NCBI GenBank assembly: GCA_039796495.1
Contig: JBDKJQ010000052.1
Location: 1 to 17,111 of the forward strand
Length of the DNA: 17,111 bases
DNA from: ARS1285 sp039796495
GTDB taxonomy: Archaea > Nanobdellota > Nanobdellia > Pacearchaeales > GW2011-AR1
Direction: 5' to 3'
The stretch's first letter is position 1. Every line of letters starts with the position of its first letter. Below, in pieces: positions 7,070 through 13,792 of this stretch. A program made the translations under genes and the position numbers. The notes under the pieces were generated by a model. The model saw nothing but the letters and a program-made list of their open reading frames with translations. It searched no databases and had not been told where the DNA came from.

Positions 7070-7144
7070 TAGCGAGAGGTGGATTTGAACCACCGACCTC
7101 CGGGTTATGGGCCCGGCGAGAACTCCAGGCTTCTCTATCTCGCT
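7070..7144 (-). tRNA. Initiator tRNA-Met (CAT)
   Basis: The full cloverleaf is present on the - strand: acceptor AGCGAGA/TCTCGCT with discriminator A at 7070, D stem GAGA/TCTC, anticodon stem CCGGG/CCCGG, T arm GGTGG-TTCAAAT-CCACC. The anticodon CAT lies at 7109-7107. Position 1-72 is A-T and the anticodon stem has three consecutive G-C pairs, the hallmarks of an initiator rather than an elongator tRNA-Met. CCA is not encoded and no intron is seen. The anticodon loop is CCCATAA, so position 33 is C rather than the nearly universal U. The gene is expressed from the TATA box at 7170-7178, 25 nt upstream. Confidence 0.95.
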
Positions 7145-7169
7145 ATGGGGAAAATCAAACGAAAAAGAC

Positions 7170-7178
7170 TTATAAAGT
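7170..7178. promoter_or_regulatory. Shared bidirectional TATA box
   Basis: TTATAAAGT on the + strand and its complement, read as ACTTTATAA on the - strand, form a near-symmetric TATA element. It lies 20 nt before the metallophosphoesterase ATG (7198) on one side and 25 nt before the tRNA 5' end (7144) on the other. No second TATA box is visible in the 53-nt gap, so both units appear to use the same element. Confidence 0.6.
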
Positions 7179-7197
7179 TACCGATTCTTTTCATGAA

Positions 7198-7989
7198 ATG
7201 AAACTCCTCGCAATCGGTGACCCGCACGGAAATATCAACCAAATAAAAAAAATTCCACTGAAAGGAGTTGATGTAATTGTATTGACGGGAGATTTGGGGA
7301 GGGTAGATCTTGATAGAAAGATGGCTTTTGAAAACCTTAGAAGAAAAAATAATGGTCTTCCGCCAAAAGAATTTTCAGCCCAGCAAAGAAGAAGAGCATT
7401 CATGCAGATTTATAATTCTTCAATAAAAGTCGTTTCATATCTCTCAAAACACGCCCCGGTCCGCACCATCTATGGAAATGTCGAATATACAGACAAAGAT
7501 ACAAAAAAACTCTCCAAAAAAATCGGATATAATCTTCCCCTATTATCCAAAGAACTCAAAAAATTAAAAGTTAAGATCATCAATGATACACTACTAAAAA
7601 TAAACAATACGAAAATCGGCGGACTGAAATTTTTTCTTGACACTAATTGGGTAAAAGATTTTAAGCCCACAGAGTATAAAAAAAGAATGGAAAAAGCACG
7701 AAAAGAAACAGAAAAAGCCAGACAAATCCTACAAAAATTTGGAAAGGTTGACCTTCTGGTCTGCCATCAGCCGCCCCATGGAATATTAGACAAAGTACAA
7801 TCACAACACGCTCCAAAAAACTGGCAAGGCAAGCATGCAGGAAGTAAACTCATTGCAGATTATATCAAAAAGAAACAACCAAAATATGTTTTCTGCGGAC
7901 ACATTCATGAAGGACAAGGATCAGCAAAAATAGGAAAAACTGAAGTGTATAACCTCGGAGTATGTGGCTGGAAAATGGTGGAGATGTAA
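7198..7989 (+). CDS. Calcineurin-like metallophosphoesterase
   Basis: A 263-aa two-metal phosphoesterase. All five family motifs are visible in order: GDPHG (D8, H10), GDLG (D32), GNVE (N94), CHQPPHG (H190) and GHIH (H235, H237). The region between motifs 3 and 4 (about 100-180) is a Lys-rich helical insertion. Members hydrolyse phosphomono- or diesters, including nucleotides, using Mn, Fe or Ni; the substrate here is unknown. The start ATG at 7198 is preferred over the nearby ATG at 7193, which is in another frame. The mRNA is leaderless or nearly so. RNase HII follows after 3 nt, so the two form an operon, which hints at a nucleic-acid or nucleotide substrate. Confidence 0.9.
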   Translation: MKLLAIGDPHGNINQIKKIPLKGVDVIVLTGDLGRVDLDRKMAFENLRRKNNGLPPKEFSAQQRRRAFMQIYNSSIKVVSYLSKHAPVRTIYGNVEYTDKDTKKLSKKIGYNLPLLSKELKKLKVKIINDTLLKINNTKIGGLKFFLDTNWVKDFKPTEYKKRMEKARKETEKARQILQKFGKVDLLVCHQPPHGILDKVQSQHAPKNWQGKHAGSKLIADYIKKKQPKYVFCGHIHEGQGSAKIGKTEVYNLGVCGWKMVEM

Positions 7990-7992
7990 CCT

Positions 7993-8637
7993 ATGACAAA
8001 AGTTCTCGGCATCGACGAAGCAGGCAAAGGCCCCGTGATTGGCCCTCTTGTTATAGCAGGCGTAATGATTGAAGAAGGAAGTGAAGAACTAATAGAAGGG
8101 GTCAAAGATTCTAAAATGCTACCACATAAAAAAAGAATTGAATTAGACAAAAAAATAAAGGCAAACTGTGAGTTTATGATAATCGAGGTACAGCCCAAAG
8201 AAATCGACCAGGCTGTTGAATCAAAAACATTAAACCTTAATTGGCTGGAAGCGCACAAGCAGGCGGAAATAATCAATAACTTAAGTCCTGACAAAGCGAT
8301 TATTGATTGTCCTTCTCCAAATTGCAAGGCATATGAAAAATATCTCAGAGATTTATTGGTGAATAAAAAAATTCAATTAATTGTTGAGCATAAGGCTGAT
8401 GTGAATTATCCACCCTGCTCGGCAGCATCGATAATCGCAAAGGTAAGAAGAGAAGAAACAATGGAAGAAATAAAAAGTAAATACGGCGACACAGGGCCAG
8501 GCTATCCCGCAAATGAGACAACACAAAAATTCATAAAAGAAAACTGGGAAAAGCACCCCGATATCTTCAGAAAGTCATGGGCAACATTCAAAAATCAGGA
8601 GAAACTGAAAGGCCAGAAAAGTCTGGAAGGATTTTAG
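7993..8637 (+). CDS. rnhB: Ribonuclease HII
   Basis: A 214-aa enzyme that cuts the RNA strand of RNA-DNA hybrids and single ribonucleotides in DNA. The carboxylate tetrad is complete: D8 and E9 in GIDEAGKGP, D105 in IIDCPSPN and D136 in KADVNYP. The later block SAASIIAKVRRE (143-154), the GDTGPGYPA motif and SWATFKN near the end fit archaeal-type RNase HII, and the length is usual for archaea. The start is 3 nt after the upstream stop, with GGTGGAG (7976-7982) nearby as a ribosome-binding element. It is the distal gene of a two-gene unit with the metallophosphoesterase. Confidence 0.97.
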   Translation: MTKVLGIDEAGKGPVIGPLVIAGVMIEEGSEELIEGVKDSKMLPHKKRIELDKKIKANCEFMIIEVQPKEIDQAVESKTLNLNWLEAHKQAEIINNLSPDKAIIDCPSPNCKAYEKYLRDLLVNKKIQLIVEHKADVNYPPCSAASIIAKVRREETMEEIKSKYGDTGPGYPANETTQKFIKENWEKHPDIFRKSWATFKNQEKLKGQKSLEGF

Positions 8638-8656
8638 TTTGAAATATATATTCAAA
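8638..8656. promoter_or_regulatory. Palindrome with embedded TATA box upstream of thymidylate kinase
   Basis: TTTGAA (8638-8643) and TTCAAA (8651-8656) flank ATATATA. The perfect arms start directly after the rnhB stop. The central ATATATA is the best TATA candidate for the kinase, giving a leader of roughly 20-25 nt. The flanking symmetry could be an operator covering the TATA box; this is inference. Confidence 0.4.
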
Positions 8657-8695
8657 AAGCAATTTCTTTATTAATCAATTTATTTTTCAAACAGG

Positions 8696-9349
8696 ATGAA
8701 AAAAGGGATGTTTATCGTATTTGAAGGAATTGACGGGAGTGGCAAAGGAACTCAGATGCTGCTGCTTGCTGAATATATCAAGAAACTCGATAAGTATCAA
8801 GACATTCTCCTGACCCATGAACCCTGGAAAAGTAAAAAGATAAAAGAACGCCTTGAGAAAGAGAAGGATGCGTTTTCCTCTGGACTGGAGATAGCGCGGT
8901 TATTCGTGCATGATAGAAAAATGCACAGCAACCGGTTAATCATTCCCACTATACGGAAAGGAATTTTTGTTGTGTGTGACAGGTATATTCTCTCAACAGT
9001 TGCCTATCAGTCCACACAAGGAATTCCTATTAGCCGCTTAGTACACATGCACTCTAAGAAAAAAATTCTAGTTCCTGATGTAACTTTTTTCATTGATGTT
9101 CCGTCGGAAATAGCTGAAGAGCGGCTCAAAAAAAGAGGTGACCCGATAGAAAAATTTGAAAAAAGAGAATTTAGAGATAAATTAATTCATCAATACAAAG
9201 AAGTAATCAGACAGTTCCAAGACAAGCGACAGGAAAATATTATAGTAATCGATGGTTCCAAAGACGTTCAGTCAATTGCAAAAAATATTAAACAGAAATT
9301 CGAAGCAGTATATAATAACTGGATAATAGAAAATAAAAATGGAAGTTAG
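8696..9349 (+). CDS. tmk: Thymidylate kinase (dTMP kinase)
   Basis: A 217-aa P-loop nucleotide kinase that converts dTMP to dTDP with ATP. The P-loop is GIDGSGKGT (11-19), the HEP segment (41-43) stands where the family has REP, and CDRY (94-97) is the characteristic DR(Y/H) motif; YQS (104-106) follows as in other thymidylate kinases. Strand DVTFFIDVP (128-136) and the LKKRGDPIEKFE lid region (144-155) complete the fold. The HEPW form instead of REPG is a small departure and leaves some room for a related deoxynucleoside monophosphate kinase. The next gene overlaps its end by 11 nt, so both are translated from one mRNA. Confidence 0.9.
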   Translation: MKKGMFIVFEGIDGSGKGTQMLLLAEYIKKLDKYQDILLTHEPWKSKKIKERLEKEKDAFSSGLEIARLFVHDRKMHSNRLIIPTIRKGIFVVCDRYILSTVAYQSTQGIPISRLVHMHSKKKILVPDVTFFIDVPSEIAEERLKKRGDPIEKFEKREFRDKLIHQYKEVIRQFQDKRQENIIVIDGSKDVQSIAKNIKQKFEAVYNNWIIENKNGS

Positions 9350-10466
9350 AATACCTAAAAATGAAGAGTATGCACAGGCAAGTATTACGGTTGTTGGATT
9401 AACACACGTATATGGAAGACCTCAATATATTTTAGTAAACTCCGACGGAGGGACAAATCAAAGGTTAAAATTTCCTGGCCTGCAGTTTCGCGCACCTTCA
9501 CAGAATAAAACTCTTGAAGATATGGCAACAGAACGATTTGAAGAACAGACAGGGTTAAGGATTGCCAAATCTCTCGGATTGCGAACCATACTTTCTGCAC
9601 GCTCTCGGCACACAAATCAATGGATATTCAGAAACATATTCTTTGTTGCAGTGGAGGATGTAGTTCCATACAAAAGACCAGATGGTGAAAGAAAAGTGTA
9701 TCTGGCTGATGTAGGACACGGAAGAAAACAAAAAGAGTATCAGGTAAGTGAACTAATGAATTCTCGAAATAAAATTCCCCTTGAATGGGTCATCGGAGAC
9801 AATCAAATTGTCGCTCGCATAGCAACGGATATTCTGCGTAATTATGATCGAAAGAATAATACAACTGATTGGTATAGAAAAATTCCTTGTGTTTCCGCAT
9901 CTCCTTTGACTGAAAGGAGCGATCGTCCATTAGGATGTGGGTTGGCAGTTTCAAGTATTATGTTGCTGTATCAACCAAGTGAAAATGATTCAACACAAAT
10001 TATATTGCTTCAGAGAAAAGGAGACGAATATCCGGGCTACGCCGGCGGAAAAATAGAAACACCAACATCTGCTGAGTCTTTGAATCTAAATCCTGTCAGT
10101 TGTTGTTCAGAAGAAGGTGCTCAGGAATATGGTTTTCGTATCGAGCCACGCGCATTAATTTGTTGCGCATGTACTCCATTAGATGTCTCTGATCCGACAA
10201 AATTTTATAATAGCATTGTTACCTATGCATTTGTTGCAGAACCCACAAATCCTTATCAAGTTGAAGATGCTTTAAAACATCCAGAAAAATATCTTGAGGG
10301 AAAAATGGAAAAATATGTTGTGGAAACTCTGGACGAGCATCGTGATCGAGTTTTCAGAAAAGAATTACGGATGCCCGACATGATTTCAGCAGGAGAGCAG
10401 TTTTATGCAAGTTCTCCCGGAGATAAAATACCGCTCACCCATATCAGATCGTCAGGTATGAAATAG
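9339..10466 (+). CDS. Tandem Nudix-like domain protein
   Basis: A 375-aa cytosolic protein that appears to hold two Nudix-fold units. In the second (about 195-340), LLQRKG, then GYAGGKIE (233-240), then EEGAQEYGF (258-266) align with the Nudix box, keeping E259 and E263 but lacking the leading Arg, with an insertion before the helix. In the first (about 12-125), LKFPGLQF and ATERFEEQTGL (63-73) match the same scheme but are more degenerate, so this half may be inactive. Nudix enzymes hydrolyse nucleoside diphosphate derivatives. The start overlaps the thymidylate kinase gene by 11 nt, suggesting a role in nucleotide metabolism or pool cleaning. The assignment rests on motif likeness, not on a search. 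Confidence 0.65.
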   Translation: MEVRIPKNEEYAQASITVVGLTHVYGRPQYILVNSDGGTNQRLKFPGLQFRAPSQNKTLEDMATERFEEQTGLRIAKSLGLRTILSARSRHTNQWIFRNIFFVAVEDVVPYKRPDGERKVYLADVGHGRKQKEYQVSELMNSRNKIPLEWVIGDNQIVARIATDILRNYDRKNNTTDWYRKIPCVSASPLTERSDRPLGCGLAVSSIMLLYQPSENDSTQIILLQRKGDEYPGYAGGKIETPTSAESLNLNPVSCCSEEGAQEYGFRIEPRALICCACTPLDVSDPTKFYNSIVTYAFVAEPTNPYQVEDALKHPEKYLEGKMEKYVVETLDEHRDRVFRKELRMPDMISAGEQFYASSPGDKIPLTHIRSSGMK

Positions 10467-10497
10467 AACTTTCTCTAGAGTAGTGACAATAAAAAGG

Positions 10498-10507
10498 TTT
10501 ATAAATT
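10498..10507 (+). promoter_or_regulatory. TATA box of the coiled-coil/CBS operon
   Basis: TTTATAAATT stands about 20-28 nt before the ATG at 10527, the usual spacing for a leaderless archaeal mRNA, and lies in the 60-nt gap after the Nudix gene. Confidence 0.65.
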
Positions 10508-10526
10508 TGTTTTTCTTTCAAACATT

Positions 10527-11945
10527 ATGAGACATTCTCCCGCTACAAAACTAGATGCAAAAAAGCTGAAGAAAAAATTTTCATTAAAAGCGTTATTAAC
10601 AGATGCGGCGCTCTCAGGTGTAGTAGGAACTGCCCTCGGCGCAGGATCCTTTCTTGGGTTGAATTATTTGGGAAACACCTTGACCGGCACATTTAGGAAT
10701 GCAGAAAGAGAAATCAGGGAATTATCTTTGGATGTGAAGGAACTTTCAGGCTCATTAGAAAACAAGCTCGTTGAGGAAAGAAAAAAACTAGAACAACAAT
10801 ATACAGAAGGAGCATTACAGATTTACGAAGAGTTAGGCATCGCAACCCCTGCGGAAACAAAAGAAATCGAAACCATCATAAAAAACTACGAGGAATTTGA
10901 GAAACACTATGATTTTGCAGAGCGGGCAAAAACATTCAAAGATAGGATAGACAGAAAACTTTTAACGTTGGACGAAAAATTAGAATCCTATCAGCCGGAA
11001 GTATTACGAGGAGTAAACGACCAGATAAGAAAATTATTTGGAAAGCCAACAGGAGAAAAAGGAAAAGAGTTCAGAAAAGATGTAAAGACCAGACTTGACT
11101 CCTTGTGCGCTATCTACGACGTCAACAGCGATAATAGAAAAGCCCAGGCTGAAGTGCTCAAGACAATCAATAGATATTTGCAAGATTCATCACTTTCCGA
11201 CGAAGAAAAAGCGTTGTACAGTTTCCTCAAAGACCAGCACACACAAGCAGGAAATGAAGATAATATAAGAAACTTTATCCAAGATTACGGAACATACTCC
11301 GAGCGGCAGGCAACCTTATTGCAATTGCGCGAATCAATTACCGAAGCTGAGGAAGTCTATGGCAAGATCAGAGAGAATAAACAGTATATCACGGGTTTGC
11401 AAGGCTTATTAAAGGAAGGGATAGACCTCAAACAGAAAGTAAGAGAAAAAAGCGCAGGGGAAGTCACCGCTTACAAAAAGCAAATAGATAATGAAATCAG
11501 TTCGTTGCAAGGTGCTGTTAAGGGAGTTGTTACCGAATTAAAAAGAAAAGGATATGATATAGAAACCCGTGAAGACGCGAAAGGAAAACAAACCTACTCA
11601 ACTCTATTTGAGCGACAATTACATCCTTTGATTAATGCAGCATCAATAATTATGGGAGTAGCAGGAGCGATGTTCACATTCAGAGAACTCAGCAAAGGAA
11701 GAAAAATGCGGGCACTGAATAAGGCATTAGAATATGCAGTTAATGCTCACAATTCTATCGTTGATAATTACACTGACTTAACAGACAGTCAATCAAGTAT
11801 AGGTCTAGAAAAAACTATTCCCTCTGTTGAACAATCACCTGAAGTAGGGAAAGCAATTCGTTCAATAAAATCATCCTATACTCCTGATACAGAAATACAT
11901 AAAAACTCTGATTCCTCTACTGGATATATAGAATATTACATATGA
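10527..11945 (+). CDS. Membrane-anchored coiled-coil protein, unknown function
   Basis: A 472-aa protein of no family I recognise. A basic N-terminus (AKKLKKKF) precedes a small-residue hydrophobic segment (about 22-48, rich in Gly and Ala), followed by about 310 residues of highly charged, mostly helical sequence with coiled-coil character (58-100, 260-345), and a second hydrophobic segment (about 366-386, ASIIMGVAGAMF). A basic cluster (KGRKMR) and a roughly 80-residue Ser/Thr-rich tail follow. The layout suggests a helical rod with both ends at the membrane, or two glycine-zipper-like membrane hairpins. It is leaderless, first in an operon, and its stop overlaps the CBS gene by 4 nt. No catalytic motif is seen. 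Confidence 0.8.
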   Translation: MRHSPATKLDAKKLKKKFSLKALLTDAALSGVVGTALGAGSFLGLNYLGNTLTGTFRNAEREIRELSLDVKELSGSLENKLVEERKKLEQQYTEGALQIYEELGIATPAETKEIETIIKNYEEFEKHYDFAERAKTFKDRIDRKLLTLDEKLESYQPEVLRGVNDQIRKLFGKPTGEKGKEFRKDVKTRLDSLCAIYDVNSDNRKAQAEVLKTINRYLQDSSLSDEEKALYSFLKDQHTQAGNEDNIRNFIQDYGTYSERQATLLQLRESITEAEEVYGKIRENKQYITGLQGLLKEGIDLKQKVREKSAGEVTAYKKQIDNEISSLQGAVKGVVTELKRKGYDIETREDAKGKQTYSTLFERQLHPLINAASIIMGVAGAMFTFRELSKGRKMRALNKALEYAVNAHNSIVDNYTDLTDSQSSIGLEKTIPSVEQSPEVGKAIRSIKSSYTPDTEIHKNSDSSTGYIEYYI

Positions 11946-12322
11946 AAATTCGACAATGCATTCTGATTGAACCGTTCACCTGCAGGGAAACCGATTCAAT
12001 TGTAACCGTGGCAAAGAAATTGAGAGAAATAAGCCTGCGTCATATCTTTGTAGTGGATGAAACAGGATATCCTCAGGGGATAATTTCAATGACTGATATC
12101 AACAATAGAGTCGTTGCAGAGGGAAAAGACGCAACAAATTTAAAAGCAAAGGATATTATGACCGCTCCGATTGATGTTGCTGATATCGACGATGATATAG
12201 AGCAATGGCATGCAACAATGACCGAAAAAAATCATGTCATGGAAGCAGTTGTTGAAAAAGGAAAGATGAAAGGGATTGTAACCATACACCAAATCATAAA
12301 AAATAGGGAGAAACATGAATAA
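11942..12322 (+). CDS. Two-CBS-domain protein
   Basis: A 126-aa protein made of one CBS pair (Bateman module) and nothing else. CBS1 (about 5-62) holds LREISLRHIFVVDETG and PQGIISMTDI; CBS2 (about 68-122) starts KAKDIMTAPI and ends KGIVTIHQII. Such modules bind adenine nucleotides, SAM or similar ligands and regulate a partner. It is coupled by an ATGA overlap to the membrane coiled-coil gene before it and by an 8-nt overlap to the gene after it, so it is likely the sensory subunit of whatever those proteins do. The ligand is unknown. Confidence 0.9.
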   Translation: MKIRQCILIEPFTCRETDSIVTVAKKLREISLRHIFVVDETGYPQGIISMTDINNRVVAEGKDATNLKAKDIMTAPIDVADIDDDIEQWHATMTEKNHVMEAVVEKGKMKGIVTIHQIIKNREKHE

Positions 12323-12944
12323 AGAAAAATTTGTAGGAAAATATCTAGAAAGTTTGCTAGGAGACGGAGAGATTAAAGATCATCTGAAGGATAGGCCTGA
12401 AGGAGAAAGAAAGTTATTGGAAGGATATTTGAGAGGATCGCTGGAACGCTCATATCAATCGTATGCAAAAAATTATTTTGATTCGAAAGGATTAGGCAGT
12501 TATGTTTCAACATTGTTGCGATACGGTGGCGCTGTAGCTGATGCAATAGGAACATACATGTTCTGGGCATTAGGAGGGGCAGGATTGGGAGTAAAAGGTC
12601 TAGGCTTGCTTGAAAAATCAGTTGCCGATACAATTGACGCCGCTCATTATGCGAAATATGCGGAGAGCCCTCTCGTTGAGAAAATTGCAGATGAGGGAAA
12701 AGCTCTGGGTGAGGGAATTGCTGAAAGAGCTGCAGCATATCTGCCATTAGGAGCAGGAGAGCTTGCTGACTTGCTACGGGGAAGAAAAAAATTTGATGAC
12801 AAGGTTCTGGGAAGGGCTGTGAACTATGCAAGGAAAGACTTTATGGATTATCTAATAAAAGCAGATGAGAAAGAGCCATACATAGTACCCTTAGAAAAAT
12901 TCAGAAATCCTGACTATGCAGGAGAATCCGCACTCGCAGCGTAA
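12315..12944 (+). CDS. Hypothetical Gly/Ala-rich protein of the CBS operon
   Basis: A 209-aa protein of no recognised family. The first 60 residues are charged and helical. A moderately hydrophobic Gly/Ala-rich centre follows (about 64-100, with YGGAVADAIGTYMFWALGG and GLGVKGLGLL), which could be one or two membrane hairpins or a membrane-associated helix, then an amphipathic Ala/Glu-rich stretch (100-150) and a basic, helical C-terminal part. The start ATG overlaps the CBS gene by 8 nt, with a GGGAG element (12306-12310) in front of it, so it is the third gene of the unit. The last 31 nt overlap the end of the convergent gene on the other strand. Confidence 0.75.
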   Translation: MNKEKFVGKYLESLLGDGEIKDHLKDRPEGERKLLEGYLRGSLERSYQSYAKNYFDSKGLGSYVSTLLRYGGAVADAIGTYMFWALGGAGLGVKGLGLLEKSVADTIDAAHYAKYAESPLVEKIADEGKALGEGIAERAAAYLPLGAGELADLLRGRKKFDDKVLGRAVNYARKDFMDYLIKADEKEPYIVPLEKFRNPDYAGESALAA

Positions 12945-13630
12945 TGACTTGTCTCAGAGATATATTTAACTAATAACTGTTCTATTGCATCAACTGTCGG
13001 TTTTGCGGTTTCTAAAATTTTATTTCCCTTTGAAACATCAGCAAGAGCTTCAAGCATATCTTTTCTATTGTTCTGAAAATAATCTTGTTTTGATACCAAG
13101 CTCAAATGAGAAAGCCTTCGTGCATATTGTCTCCATAAAGGATTTTCAAATGCACGCAATTTGTCTTCTGAAGTTACTGTTCTTTCTCTTTCTGAAATAA
13201 GATAATCAAAATGAGGACTTGCTTCCTCTACTATGCTTTGTTCTCCTGAAACAGGATTAACAACACATCTCCTAAGAACAACATTTTTATGTGCTAATTC
13301 TTCATCCCTAATTAAATAGAGAACCCTATACTGTAATTCCGATAATTCCTCACTAGGATTGAATAGATCAATAGCTGCCCAATATGTATTGAATAAAGAC
13401 CAAGTATGATAATCAGTCAGTTGTGATTCTAATTCTTTCGGTATAAATGGACTAACATCACTATTAACTCCTATCCCCGCATCTTCTCTTTTTGAAATTT
13501 TTAATTGCGTTTTTAATTCAATTTTATCTGCAAGGCTTACAACTTCATATCCCAGTCGTAATCTAGAAAGCTGTTCAACAAATTGATAAGGTAAACCCCA
13601 TAATCCTCGTTCAAATGCTTGAAAAGTCAT
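12914..13630 (-). CDS. Hypothetical protein, 238 aa
   Basis: I do not recognise this protein. It is soluble-looking and rich in Leu, Glu and Arg, with predicted helices throughout and no membrane segment, nucleotide-binding loop or Cys cluster. Segments such as LYLIRDEELAHKNVVLRR (about 104-121) and WRQYARRLSHLSLVSK (about 165-180) are helical and charged. The ATG at 13630 is supported by a TATA box 21 nt upstream. Its 3' end overlaps the Gly/Ala-rich gene by 31 nt, tail to tail. A long unbroken frame with its own promoter and no competing gene on the other strand supports it being real. Confidence 0.72.
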   Translation of the reverse strand: MTFQAFERGLWGLPYQFVEQLSRLRLGYEVVSLADKIELKTQLKISKREDAGIGVNSDVSPFIPKELESQLTDYHTWSLFNTYWAAIDLFNPSEELSELQYRVLYLIRDEELAHKNVVLRRCVVNPVSGEQSIVEEASPHFDYLISERERTVTSEDKLRAFENPLWRQYARRLSHLSLVSKQDYFQNNRKDMLEALADVSKGNKILETAKPTVDAIEQLLVKYISETSHYAASADSPA

Positions 13631-13648
13631 TATTCAATCATTTCTAGG

Positions 13649-13663
13649 AATATTATAAATATT
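13649..13663 (-). promoter_or_regulatory. TATA box of the 238-aa gene
   Basis: On the - strand the sequence reads AATATTTATAATATT, with TTTATAAT about 21 nt before the ATG at 13630. It is nearly palindromic. Confidence 0.55.
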
Positions 13664-13740
13664 ATTGTCTTGACAAGGCAGTGTGAAATCTTAAAAACCT
13701 TACTTTCTTAGCTAATTATTAATTTTGGTATGACCCACAA

Positions 13741-13780
13741 TAAAAATCAAAGATTTTTAAGCATGTCAATTGTAGACATG
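13741..13780 (+). promoter_or_regulatory. Twin inverted repeats in the leader of the SMC-like gene
   Basis: TAAAAATC/GATTTTTA (13741-13748 with 13752-13759) and CATGTC/GACATG (13762-13767 with 13775-13780) lie in a row just before the ribosome-binding site AAGGAG (13782-13787) and the TTG start at 13793. They could be protein-binding sites, or RNA hairpins limiting access to the start. The first is short-looped and A/T-only apart from one pair, so it is weak as RNA. Confidence 0.45.
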
Positions 13781-13792
13781 TAAGGAGAAAAA

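Noticed and set aside
7064..7093. Upstream start (ATG at 7093) for the 92-aa gene
   Set aside because: It would begin inside the initiator tRNA T arm; the ATG at 7063 just after the tRNA is the sensible start.
7905..8327. 140-aa frame on the - strand
   Set aside because: Antisense to the metallophosphoesterase end and to RNase HII, whose catalytic residues are all intact; composition is that of a shadow frame.
12373..12831. 152-aa frame on the - strand
   Set aside because: Antisense to the third gene of the CBS operon, which is coupled by overlap to its neighbour and has a ribosome-binding element.
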